In this document: in pieces, positions 45,084-52,859 of the stretch | How positions within the stretch are numbered: position 1 is the first letter of the stretch | How the letters are laid out: every line of letters starts with the position of its first letter | From: Shewanella halotolerans | Lineage (GTDB): Bacteria > Pseudomonadota > Gammaproteobacteria > Enterobacterales > Shewanellaceae | DNA: 64,000 nt | Assembly: GCF_019457535.1 (NCBI RefSeq) | Contig: NZ_CP080417.1 | Location: forward strand, 3,968,001 to 4,032,000 | Reading direction: 5' to 3' | The notes under the pieces: generated by a model | What the model saw: the letters and a program-made list of their open reading frames with translations, nothing else | The model's database searches: none | What the model was told of the DNA's origin: nothing | Made by a program: the position numbers and the translations under genes

Positions 45084-45920
45084 CTAACAACGCACCTCGG
45101 CGCCGAGATCGGTTACCGGCGGCAGGTACTCGGCACGGTACAGCTGCACCTTAGCCCCATCTGGCGTCACGGTGAGCAGCATAGTTACGCCGACTCGCGC
45201 CAGCTCGACCTCGCCCTCGCTGTTGGTGGCCGTCCACTGATACTCGAAACTCAAACGGTATTGCCCTGCCTCGGGCGTCAGGCTGTAGTTCTTGATCACC
45301 CGCCGACTGTCGCTGTGATTCAGGCTGTGCAGGTAGGCGAGATACTGACTCGGGGTCTGGCTAGCATCTTCGGGGCCGGTAAAGCTTGCATCCTTAGCTA
45401 ACAGACCGAGCAGAGTCACGTCATCCAGCCTGTCTAGCGACTCGGTCCAGCGATAGAGCGCCGCGCGAACCAGATTGATCTCGGCAGCGGGGCGATAACG
45501 GGAAGTGAAATCATCATACTCGTTGACCAGGGTGACACTGCTGCGCACCAATCCCAAACTATCCAAGCTCAGGCGTTGCACCACATATTGCCCCCTCACC
45601 TCACTCTCGCCTTCGGTTGGCGAGGCCAGCTGAAACTCTGTCTCCACCTCGACCTCGACACTTTCCTGACTGCGAGCGATAGGGGTGATGGACATGAGGT
45701 GATGGGCGCCTTGGCTCGGCAGGCTACCGGCATACTCGGCATAGTCCACAAGATCCCTCTCTGGCGCCAAGCGCTTGTCGGCCTGGCCCATATCCAAATT
45801 GGCGTACCAGAGATAGACATTTGCCTCCAGGCCATAGTCCACCTCGGCAGCCGCTGCGCTGCGGGTCATAACGACGACTGCCAGCATCATCAGCAATCCC
45901 ATCAGGAGTAACCTTTGCAT
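45084..45920 (-). CDS. Unknown exported protein in the nirK cluster (278 aa)
   Basis: Start at the second ATG (45920), which is 6 bp after GGGGAG; the first ATG (45926) touches the ribosome site. Signal peptide cleaved near residue 25 (AAA-EVD). The mature protein reads as two similar alpha+beta halves, about 27-145 and 150-270. The second half (LYRWTESLDRLDDVTLLGLLAKDASF, then YRLSFEYQWTAT and VQLYRAEYLPP) has the helix-sheet pattern of NTF2/SnoaL-like domains. No copper motif and only one Cys, at the end. It lies between nirK (79 bp) and sco (17 bp), so it is probably cotranscribed. Function unknown. Confidence 0.75.
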   Translation of the reverse strand: MQRLLLMGLLMMLAVVVMTRSAAAAEVDYGLEANVYLWYANLDMGQADKRLAPERDLVDYAEYAGSLPSQGAHHLMSITPIARSQESVEVEVETEFQLASPTEGESEVRGQYVVQRLSLDSLGLVRSSVTLVNEYDDFTSRYRPAAEINLVRAALYRWTESLDRLDDVTLLGLLAKDASFTGPEDASQTPSQYLAYLHSLNHSDSRRVIKNYSLTPEAGQYRLSFEYQWTATNSEGEVELARVGVTMLLTVTPDGAKVQLYRAEYLPPVTDLGAEVRC

Positions 45921-45949
45921 CTGCATCTCCCCAAGTCGTGACGATAAAT

Positions 45950-45976
45950 GGCTCGAGCCTCACCTAGACCCGAGCC
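45950..45976 (-). other. Intercistronic hairpin after nirK
   Basis: GGCTCG (45950-45955) and CGAGCC (45971-45976) form a six-pair stem between nirK and the next gene with no U-tract on the minus strand. It may stabilise the nirK mRNA end or reduce downstream expression. Confidence 0.35.
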
Positions 45977-45999
45977 CTTTTTGCCTAAGCCCTTAGACC

Positions 46000-47178
46000 T
46001 TAGGCAGTGGTGATGTTAGATGGCTTCTTGATCTGCACCATCAGGTTGTCATCCCACTCGCCGTCGACCTTAATGTGCGCCGCGGCGCCCTTGATGATCG
46101 CCTCGATCAGATTGTGGTTCACATAGGCATATAGACCAGGCTGACGGAAGTTGTACATAGCGGCGCAGGCACTGCCCCCGGCTAGCATCCAGGTTTCCAG
46201 GTTGGTCTGTGGCGCGTCGGTAAAAGAACCCGCTGGCCAGACATAGTCACCGTGTCCGCCGATGATATGCGGACGGGAATCCCGGTTGGCCTGAGAGTGG
46301 ATAAAGAGCACTGACTCACCCACCTTGGCGGTCATGGCGTTCTTACCTGTCAGGGCACCCACGGCGCCGTTGAACACCACGTGAGATGGGGTAAGCGTCT
46401 TCATCACCTCCAGCACCTCATTCATGCTGCCCATCACGGTGTCATAGGCCTTGTATTTACCCTTGGCATCCTTTGGCACATAGAAGTCGGCCTCACCAAT
46501 GTAGTAGGCCTTGTCATATTTAACTGGCTTGCCTTCGGCATCTTTCAGGCCGTCACGAGGTAGCACCATGATGGCGCCGTGCATGCCCATGGCTACGTGC
46601 CAAGGGATCATCACCCCGCCCGGCGCACAGTGATACACGAAGGTGCCGGCCTTGGTCGCCTTGAAGCGGAAGGTCACCTCCTGGCCGGGAGATACTAAAG
46701 TCAGCTCGCCGCCGCCCAGGGCGCCCGTGGCCGCATGCAGGTCAATGTTGTGGGCCAGGGCATTGCTGGCGGGGTTCACCAGAGTCAGCTCGACGAAGTC
46801 ATGTTGATGACAGACGATGAGCGGGCCAGGCACGCTACCGTTGAAGGCGCAGACCCAGGCCTTGGTGCCGTTTTCCAGTTCTACCTGCTTCTCTTCTATC
46901 ACCAGCTTCACCTGCACCACCTTAGGCTTACCCTTGGCGACCTGATCATGCTTAGGCACCATTGGTGGTGGCACCAACTCTTGAGTAACACGCTCCAGCT
47001 GATCCGCCTTGTAGTTTGCCATACGGTCTGACTTGGTCTGTGTGGTGGCCGAGGCACTGCTTGATACCAAGCCGGCCGCCATACCCGCACCCACCAGGCC
47101 CAAACCGACTGAACCACTCAAGAAGCTACGACGTTGCTGATCGACATTCACTGCTGGGGTAGAAGATTGCTTTTCCAT
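46000..47178 (-). CDS. nirK: Copper-containing nitrite reductase (NO-forming)
   Basis: Periplasmic enzyme reducing nitrite to NO, the key step of denitrification. 392 residues with a Tat-type leader (QQRRSFLSGSVGLGLVG, about 15-45). Type 1 copper ligands are His143, Cys184, His194 and Met199; type 2 ligands are His148, His183 and His355 (YVNHNLIEA). Catalytic Asp146 (HNIDLH) and His304 (SRPHIIGGHGDYVW) are present. All essential residues are intact. The ribosome site is GGAG, 6 bp before the ATG. A TTGAC-N4-GTCAA box lies upstream. First gene of a probable nirK-unknown-sco-PCu(A)C unit leading to a DNR regulator. Confidence 0.97.
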   Translation of the reverse strand: MEKQSSTPAVNVDQQRRSFLSGSVGLGLVGAGMAAGLVSSSASATTQTKSDRMANYKADQLERVTQELVPPPMVPKHDQVAKGKPKVVQVKLVIEEKQVELENGTKAWVCAFNGSVPGPLIVCHQHDFVELTLVNPASNALAHNIDLHAATGALGGGELTLVSPGQEVTFRFKATKAGTFVYHCAPGGVMIPWHVAMGMHGAIMVLPRDGLKDAEGKPVKYDKAYYIGEADFYVPKDAKGKYKAYDTVMGSMNEVLEVMKTLTPSHVVFNGAVGALTGKNAMTAKVGESVLFIHSQANRDSRPHIIGGHGDYVWPAGSFTDAPQTNLETWMLAGGSACAAMYNFRQPGLYAYVNHNLIEAIIKGAAAHIKVDGEWDDNLMVQIKKPSNITTA

Positions 47179-47584
47179 AAAATACTCCGTTGTTAGCGCA
47201 TTTCACCAAAGGGGTTCAAACTGCCAGAGCCACTGTGATGAAGGTGTTATTACCTTGTTGCGGTTAAGACTATGCCTTTGACGCAGATTGAAATTGACTT
47301 TGGTCAAGTCGCTCAAGAAATTTCAAATTGACTAAATTAGCCGAGAAAATCCGATGGTTTCAGGCGAGAAACGGGGTGAAAAAACTGACAAAAAACCTCG
47401 CTATCCCAGACGGGACGGCGGGGTTAAAAGGACAATAGGCGGCGAGGTTCAGGCTGTCAAAGTGACCGGGAAAGCCCCAGCAAGCTTTGCCATTTGTAAT
47501 GATAAGTTTACAGAAATGAGAAAGCCAGACGGTGAAAAAGTCGGCAGATTCAGGTTGGCCTCTACCGACAGAAGAAGGATAAAG
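47179..47584. other. nirK promoter region (406 bp)
   Basis: Contains the DNR/FNR box at 47294-47307 and a CATAGT -10-like element near 47269-47274 reading toward nirK. The remaining 270 bp up to the marR stop show no convincing gene. Confidence 0.6.
47294..47307 (-). promoter_or_regulatory. DNR/FNR box of nirK
   Basis: TTGAC-TTTG-GTCAA: perfect 5-bp half-sites of the DNR/NNR type, centred about 122 bp before the nirK ATG. A class II site (centre near -41.5) would place transcription start near 47259, giving an 80-nt leader. Confidence 0.7.
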
Positions 47585-48085
47585 TTAAGACTCGAATGCC
47601 TGCAGCCAATGTTTAAACAGCGCATCCAGCTGCTGTTTCTCATCTAACGACAGTTGACTGGTCAAAGCCTGCTGGGCCGCCACATGGGCCTCGATCGCCT
47701 CATCGATTAACGCGAGCCCCGCCTCGGTCAGGCCGACGCTGACGCTACGCCTGTCTTCCTGACAATGGCTGCGGGACACCAGCCCCTTCTTCTCCAGGCC
47801 ATCGACACGATTGGTCATGGCACCCGAGGTGAGCATCATGGCCGCCAGCAGATCCGAGGGCGTCAGGCGATAGGGCTCCCCCGAGCGACGCAGGGTCGCC
47901 AGCACATCGAACTCCCCCATGCTGATGCCAAACTGCTTGTGACAGGCGCTAACCTCTGTCTCCAGATGTTTATAGATCCGCATCATGCGGCCGAGGATCG
48001 CCATAGGCAGAGTATCCAGTTGCGGCTTCTCCTTGGCCCATTGGGCCCTTAGGCGATCGACGCCATCGAGGTGATTTGAGTTCAT
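47585..48085 (-). CDS. MarR-family transcriptional regulator
   Basis: 166 residues from the ATG at 48085 (GGAGA upstream). Winged-helix MarR domain at about 50-140: MGEFDVLATLRRSGEPYRLTPSDLL, TSGAMTNRVDGLEKKGLVSR and EDRRSVSVGLTEAG. Divergent from an EamA transporter. Two near-identical palindromes in the 179-bp gap are likely its operators, so it probably represses itself and the exporter until a ligand binds. Confidence 0.9.
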   Translation of the reverse strand: MNSNHLDGVDRLRAQWAKEKPQLDTLPMAILGRMMRIYKHLETEVSACHKQFGISMGEFDVLATLRRSGEPYRLTPSDLLAAMMLTSGAMTNRVDGLEKKGLVSRSHCQEDRRSVSVGLTEAGLALIDEAIEAHVAAQQALTSQLSLDEKQQLDALFKHWLQAFES

Positions 48086-48162
48086 CTGCTCTCCGTGAAC
48101 ACATATAGTGATGACAGGCACAATGGTCGCGACTCATAGAGGTATTGAATGACCATAGGCAT

Positions 48163-48182
48163 TTATCTTCAGGCAAAGATAA
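48163..48182. promoter_or_regulatory. MarR operator candidate 1
   Basis: TTATCTT-N6-AAGATAA, a perfect 7-bp inverted repeat, about 78 bp upstream of the marR start. It shares its core with site 2 (48229-48246). Confidence 0.6.
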
Positions 48183-48228
48183 TTAATCCTGAGATACTTT
48201 ACAAGCAGAATCAAAAGGTGCAGACTTA

Positions 48229-48246
48229 TATCTTCACATAAAGATA
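48229..48246. promoter_or_regulatory. MarR operator candidate 2
   Basis: TATCTT-N6-AAGATA, the same palindrome as site 1 with 6-bp arms and the same 6-bp spacer length, 18 bp before the EamA gene start. Occupancy would block its promoter or ribosome access. Confidence 0.6.
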
Positions 48247-48264
48247 CTTTTTATTGAGATAAAT

Positions 48265-49161
48265 ATGAATGTACTGCTAGCCATGATCCCCGCCTTCTTC
48301 TGGGGCACCACCTACGCGGTGACCCAATATACGCTGCCAGATTGGCCTCCCCTGTTGCTTGGGGCCTTGCGAGCGCTGCCGGCGGGCCTTATCCTGCTGG
48401 CGATCAGACCCAGCCTGCCAAAGCGTCAGGAGTGGAGCCTGCTGTTTCGCCTAGGCTTTATCAATATCGCCGCCTTCTTCAGCCTGATCTTCGTCATGGC
48501 CCTCACCCTGCCCTCGGCCATCTCAGGCGTCGGTATGATCTCTGTGCCTGTATTTGCCATGCTCTACCAGTGGCTGTTTCATGGTCGTCGCCCCGGCCTG
48601 ACCCAGGGCTTCTTCGGCCTGGTGCTGATCGGCCTGGCCTGGCTACTGTTTAACCCCAACTCCATCAGCCTCAACCCCATAGGCCTACTCGCCATGTTGG
48701 CTGCCATCAGCTGCATCATAGTCGGTAGCGGCATCACTAAGGCCCTTGGGGATCGCATGCATTGGTGGACGGTATTGACCTGGCAGCAGATCATCGGCGG
48801 CGTGCTGCTGAGTGTAGCGGCAAGCGTGCATGCCTGGCTGGCACCACAAGGCTATGGCAATGCGCTTAGCCAACTCAGCCCAAACAACTTTATCGGCATC
48901 GGCTGGATCATCCTGCTCAATACCGTACTGGGCTATATCATGTATGTCTGGCTGTTGCAGCGCATGAGCGTGGTGGACTTTACCTTTGGCGGCATCGCAA
49001 ACCCAGTGGCGGGTATCGTCTCGGGCATGGTACTACTGGGCGAATCCTTTACGCCGCATCAGTACCTGCTGATGTTGGCCATGATCGCCGCCTCACTGAT
49101 GCCACAAATCATAGGCTTGATCGGCGAACGTCGGCATGTCGCTCAGGCTAAACCCCAATAG
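48265..49161 (+). CDS. EamA/DMT-family transporter
   Basis: 298 residues with ten hydrophobic helices in two EamA repeats (about 1-135 and 145-290), beginning MNVLLAMIPAFFWGTTYAVTQ and ending FTFGGIANPVAGIVSGMVLLGESFTPHQ. An exporter of unknown small molecules, divergent from and probably controlled by the MarR regulator. Confidence 0.9.
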   Translation: MNVLLAMIPAFFWGTTYAVTQYTLPDWPPLLLGALRALPAGLILLAIRPSLPKRQEWSLLFRLGFINIAAFFSLIFVMALTLPSAISGVGMISVPVFAMLYQWLFHGRRPGLTQGFFGLVLIGLAWLLFNPNSISLNPIGLLAMLAAISCIIVGSGITKALGDRMHWWTVLTWQQIIGGVLLSVAASVHAWLAPQGYGNALSQLSPNNFIGIGWIILLNTVLGYIMYVWLLQRMSVVDFTFGGIANPVAGIVSGMVLLGESFTPHQYLLMLAMIAASLMPQIIGLIGERRHVAQAKPQ

Positions 49162-49249
49162 GCTTCACAAATATCTATATCTGAGTATCCCCAATTTACA
49201 CTAAGGGTTACCATGGCTTTTTCATTATTTAACAGGAAGATAAATTAGT

Positions 49250-49459
49250 ATGAAAATTAGCGCACGCAACAACCTCACAGGTAAGATCAAGGCAATCGAA
49301 GAAGGTTCGGTAAACAACGAAGTGGTGATCGAGCTAGCCCCAGGCGTTGAGATCACCTCTGTGGTCACCAAGAAATCATGTGAACAGCTGGGTCTGGTGG
49401 TGGGGGGCGAAGCCTATGCCATCATCAAGGCAAGCAATGTGATGATCGCCGTCGACTAA
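49250..49459 (+). CDS. Molbindin (single Mop/TOBE domain)
   Basis: 69 residues, one Mop domain: MKISARNNLTGKIKAIEEGSV then VVIELAPGVEITSVVTKKSCEQLGL and AYAIIKASNVMIAVD. Such proteins bind molybdate or tungstate as oligomers in the cytoplasm for storage. Ribosome site AGGAAG about 8 bp upstream. No molybdenum-enzyme or mod transport gene is next to it. Confidence 0.93.
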   Translation: MKISARNNLTGKIKAIEEGSVNNEVVIELAPGVEITSVVTKKSCEQLGLVVGGEAYAIIKASNVMIAVD

Positions 49460-49481
49460 TCACTCTTTCGAGATGGATTTA

Positions 49482-49519
49482 GGCATAGGGCTGAAAAGTT
49501 AGAACAGATGCCCTATGCC
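49482..49519 (+). other. Perfect 10-bp inverted repeat after the molbindin gene
   Basis: GGCATAGGGC (49482-49491) / GCCCTATGCC (49510-49519), 18-nt loop, 22 bp after the stop. There is no U-tract, so it is more a 3'-end stabiliser or Rho-assisted end than a classical terminator. Confidence 0.6.
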
Positions 49520-49585
49520 GACATGGCTTAGTTTAACCAATAAAATCGAGACACTTTAATCCCAGCGATTTTAATCTAGGCGCCA

Positions 49586-49960
49586 TTAATCCAGGTACTG
49601 CCAGGTATCGGCACCATCGAAGTGGCGGATCTGAATGTTCTCGCGCAGCGCCTCTGGCGCCATCCTGAAATTCAGCGCTATCCTGGGCTCGCTCACCTTG
49701 TCCGTCGTCAGCGTATGGGTCACGCAGCCACAGCGCTTGCAGTGGTAGAAGACCAGATACTTATCCCCATGGCTATACCCCACAGACGCACTCTCCTCCT
49801 GGCCGGACGTAGCCTGCTCGTTAAGGCTGACCTCCTTGGGATCAAAATAGCCCCACAGGGCGGCATAGCGGCTGCAGATGGAGCAGTTGCAAGAGGTAAG
49901 CGTTTCTGGAGGCGTCGCCAGGGTCAGTTGTACCAGCCCACAATGACAAGAGAGTTGCAT
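49586..49960 (-). CDS. GFA/CENP-V-family zinc protein
   Basis: 124 residues. Cysteine pattern of the GFA domain: CHCG (5-8), CNCSIC (24-29) and CKRCGC (about 74-79), expected to bind zinc. The family includes glutathione-dependent formaldehyde-activating proteins, but most members have no proven activity, so a specific reaction is not claimed. Single gene on the minus strand. Confidence 0.88.
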   Translation of the reverse strand: MQLSCHCGLVQLTLATPPETLTSCNCSICSRYAALWGYFDPKEVSLNEQATSGQEESASVGYSHGDKYLVFYHCKRCGCVTHTLTTDKVSEPRIALNFRMAPEALRENIQIRHFDGADTWQYLD

Positions 49961-50056
49961 GTCAAAATATCCTTATTTGTTAAGTCATGCCTAACCTAAA
50001 AGGTTAACTCTCTTATATCAAGACAAGGCCTATTTGGCCGCGGTTACCGCTGGCGA

Positions 50057-50251
50057 TCAGTTATACCCCAGGATATAGCAATCTGGCTCTTCATCTTTAA
50101 GATCTGTCTCGTTGCCCGCCAACATCTCCTGCAGCCATTGACGACGTGTCATGGCGCCATGATCAGATTCAGTCTCGGTAACCCTGTGTGCTGTGTTTGT
50201 TTCGTGTTCCATAATCAATACCCAATTCATCTTCACCCGCCGGTAATTCAC
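50057..50251 (-). CDS. Hypothetical small acidic protein (about 50-64 aa)
   Basis: Open from a GTG at 50251 (AGGG about 5 bp upstream) or an ATG at 50230. Soluble and acidic, with TRRQWLQEMLAGNETDLKDEEPD and a C-terminal CYILGYN. Not recognised. The start is uncertain, and the gene itself only moderately supported by composition and isolation in the gap. Confidence 0.4.
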   Translation of the reverse strand: MNYRRVKMNWVLIMEHETNTAHRVTETESDHGAMTRRQWLQEMLAGNETDLKDEEPDCYILGYN

Positions 50252-50726
50252 CCAGCCCTAATTAAGCATTTGAGAGCACAACAAAACGCCCGCCGCGTTT
50301 AATTTATCAAACACTTAAATTTGATTAAATGACTGAAAACCATTGATGTCAATGAATTTTATTGGTCATACAAATAAACCAACAAAAGCTGCACGCAAAA
50401 ACCGATAGATCACAAACCATTAATTATAAAGAACTTTACAAACTGAACTCTGTATTCAATCTTTTAAAAACCATAAACCAAGCGACTCGTATCCTTAAAA
50501 AAATTAATCTTCAGACCATCAAAATCAACGCCTCTCGCCCGATTGATAAAGCAAACACTTGTTTGAATATCCTCCTCTGGTGAGCCTAAAAGCCAAGAAT
50601 TAGATGCCAAACCACTCAGGCACGCACCGGGTGCGACACCTTGTCGCACTATCTGAGTTTGCCTTTGTCAGGCCTAAACAGGGCTGCCACAATGCCGCCA
50701 CCTAACTACCTAAGAACTACAAGATT
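50252..50726. other. 475-bp AT-rich region before the TonB-dependent receptor
   Basis: The first 300 bp are strongly AT-rich with no convincing gene. A short palindrome CATTGA-TG-TCAATG lies at 50341-50354. GC-rich overlapping inverted repeats at 50625-50649 precede the receptor (separate entry). Confidence 0.55.
50625..50649 (+). promoter_or_regulatory. Overlapping inverted repeats upstream of the TonB receptor
   Basis: CGCACC-G-GGTGCG overlaps GTGCGACA-CCT-TGTCGCAC (50631-50649, perfect 8-bp arms). The middle GTGCG can pair either with the left CGCAC or with the right TGTCGCAC, but not both. This could be an operator with three half-sites or a two-state RNA leader, about 78-102 nt before the start codon. 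Confidence 0.5.
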
Positions 50727-52784
50727 ATGGCGCTGCGTCTCTCTTTCCTTACGCTCTCAATCGGCACAGCCTTGCTGACTCTACCCTTTGCCCAGGCTCA
50801 AGAAGCCGCCTTCGAGATCATCGAAGTCCATGGTGCCCATCAGGGTAGCTATACCTCTGTGACCCCAGAAGCCCAGGCCCCCGTCAGCGACATCAGCGGC
50901 CTGCTAACCCAGCTACCGGGCACGGCCGTCAACGGTAACGGCCCGCTGACCGGCATAGCCCAATATCGCGGCCTGTTCGGCGACAGAGTCAACACTCAGG
51001 TCAATGGTGTCTCCCTCGCCGGCGCAGGCCCCAATGCCATGGACACGCCGCTGAGCTATGCCAGCCTGATCAACAGCGAGCGCATCGAGATGCACCGCGG
51101 CATAGCCCCTGTCTCGGCCGGCACTAACACAGTGGGTGGCAGCATCAAGGTGATCGAGTTCCAGGCCAGCTTTAACGATACTCAGGGTCGCATCGCCGCC
51201 CAGTATCAAGGCAATGGCGGCCAGAGCCATCTGGGGGCCAAGGTCAATGTGGGTGGCAAGACCCACGCCCTGCTGGTCTATGGCGACCTCATGCATGGGG
51301 ATGAGGATATGAAATCCGGCGACGATCTTCGCCTCTCTCCCACAGGCTACGACAAGCAGATCATCGGCGGCCAATACCGCTTCAACCTCAGCGACAAGGG
51401 GCTGGACGATGAGTCCATCGCCATCGGCTACCAACACCTGGAAACCACAGAGGCGGGCACCCCGGCGTTGCCTATGGATATCGACTTCATCCGTACCGAC
51501 AGGGTGAAACTCGAAGGTGAGCACAGGCTCGATACCTGGGATCTCAACTGGCATCTGGCCCATAGCGATGCCAGACACGGCATGGACAACTTCAGCGAAC
51601 GTCAGAAGCCCGAGAGTGCCAACGCCCGTTACAACAACGCCGAGAGCCAGAGCTATGATATGGCGCTGACACTGGGCAGAGATGCCTGGCTGTTTGGCCT
51701 CGACAGCCAGCTGAGTGAACACAACTCGCTGATCACAGATCCCACCAAACCCATGTTCAGGGTCGACAACTTCAACAAGGTGCAAGACGACACCTACAGC
51801 GCCTTCGCCCAATGGCAACAGGAGATCGACCAGTGGCATTGGCAGCTCGGCGCCAGGGTGAAACACTACCGCACCGATGCCGATGAGGTCAGCCACTCAA
51901 TGGCTGGCGCCATGCCTGCCATCAAGGTGTTGATGGACAGATATAACCAGGCGGATCGCACCCAGGTTCAAACGGGGCTGGATTTGGTGATCAACGGCCG
52001 TTATCGGGTCAATGAGGAGCTAACCTGGATACTCGGGCTAGCCCGCAAACAGGACAGCGCCAGCTATCAGCAGAGATACCTGTGGATCCCTATGCAATCG
52101 ACCGGTGGACTCGCCGACGGTCGCACCTATGTGGGCAAGATGGATCTGGATCTGGAGACGGCCTATCAGCTGGAGCTGGGCGCCGACTTCAACCGCCAGG
52201 GACTAAACATCAGCCCACGAATCTTCCTGCATCGCATCGACGACTATATCCAGGGGGTGAAGTCTACCGATCCCGCGGTGATCATGGCCGCCAACATGAT
52301 GGGCAGCCAAGATCCTATGGAATTCGCCAATGTCGATGCCCAGCTACTGGGGATGGATATTAACGCCAGCTATGAGATCACAGATCAGTGGCAGTTGGAT
52401 CTCCTGGCCAGCTATGTCAGCGGTGAGCGCCGCGACATCGACGACAACCTCTACCGCATAGCGCCACCTAAGGTGAATCTGGGGCTCAACTTCAGAGAAG
52501 GCAACTGGTCTGCCCGCATCGAAGGGGTGATGGTGGCGGCTCAGGACAAGGTCTCAGAGAGTCAATCCGAGCAGGCAAGCGCCGGCTACGGCCTGGTCAA
52601 CCTGGTACTGGCCTACGACAGACAAAACTGGCTGGTTAAAGCTGGAGTCAACAACCTGTTCGATACCGACTATGAAGATCATCTCGGCGGCTACAACCGG
52701 GTGTTCAATACCGACCTGGCGCCGGGCCAACGCATGCCGGGCACTGGCATGAATGCCTGGCTCACCGGAGAGTATCGCTTCTAA
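50727..52784 (+). CDS. TonB-dependent outer-membrane receptor, possibly for copper
   Basis: 685 residues. Signal peptide cleaved near residue 24 (AQA). A TonB-box-like FEIIEVHG is followed by a plug domain (about 45-150; IAQYRGLFGDRVNTQVNGVSL, ERIEMHRGIAPVSAGTNTVGG) and a 22-strand-type barrel. It ends in aromatic residues (TGEYRF), with NLFDTDYEDHLGG near the C-terminus. The plug and C-terminal pattern resemble NosA/OprC-type copper receptors. The substrate is inference, helped by the nearby copper genes. A terminator follows. Confidence 0.85.
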   Translation: MALRLSFLTLSIGTALLTLPFAQAQEAAFEIIEVHGAHQGSYTSVTPEAQAPVSDISGLLTQLPGTAVNGNGPLTGIAQYRGLFGDRVNTQVNGVSLAGAGPNAMDTPLSYASLINSERIEMHRGIAPVSAGTNTVGGSIKVIEFQASFNDTQGRIAAQYQGNGGQSHLGAKVNVGGKTHALLVYGDLMHGDEDMKSGDDLRLSPTGYDKQIIGGQYRFNLSDKGLDDESIAIGYQHLETTEAGTPALPMDIDFIRTDRVKLEGEHRLDTWDLNWHLAHSDARHGMDNFSERQKPESANARYNNAESQSYDMALTLGRDAWLFGLDSQLSEHNSLITDPTKPMFRVDNFNKVQDDTYSAFAQWQQEIDQWHWQLGARVKHYRTDADEVSHSMAGAMPAIKVLMDRYNQADRTQVQTGLDLVINGRYRVNEELTWILGLARKQDSASYQQRYLWIPMQSTGGLADGRTYVGKMDLDLETAYQLELGADFNRQGLNISPRIFLHRIDDYIQGVKSTDPAVIMAANMMGSQDPMEFANVDAQLLGMDINASYEITDQWQLDLLASYVSGERRDIDDNLYRIAPPKVNLGLNFREGNWSARIEGVMVAAQDKVSESQSEQASAGYGLVNLVLAYDRQNWLVKAGVNNLFDTDYEDHLGGYNRVFNTDLAPGQRMPGTGMNAWLTGEYRF

Positions 52785-52823
52785 AAGTTAACTCGTTTTT
52801 GGGAACCCTCCACTGCGCTCCCG

Positions 52824-52857
52824 GCCCCGAGCACCCTGCACGCTCGGGGCTTTTTTT
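52824..52857 (+). terminator. Rho-independent terminator after the TonB receptor
   Basis: GCCCCGAGC-ACCCTGCAC-GCTCGGGGC followed by TTTTTTT. Confidence 0.93.
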
Positions 52858-52859
52858 AT

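Noticed and set aside
47354..47647. 97-codon plus-strand open frame upstream of nirK
   Set aside because: No ribosome site, biased residue content, and it runs into the antisense end of marR.
50341..50354. CATTGA-TG-TCAATG as an FNR box
   Set aside because: Half-sites are separated by two bases instead of four, and the site is far from both flanking start codons.
50362..50583. 73-codon plus-strand open frame before the TonB receptor
   Set aside because: Lies in AT-rich DNA, lacks a ribosome site and has a composition typical of chance AT-rich frames.
50913..51896. 327-codon minus-strand open frame inside the TonB receptor gene
   Set aside because: Low-complexity antisense reading of a GC-rich gene; the plus strand encodes a full receptor with plug and barrel.
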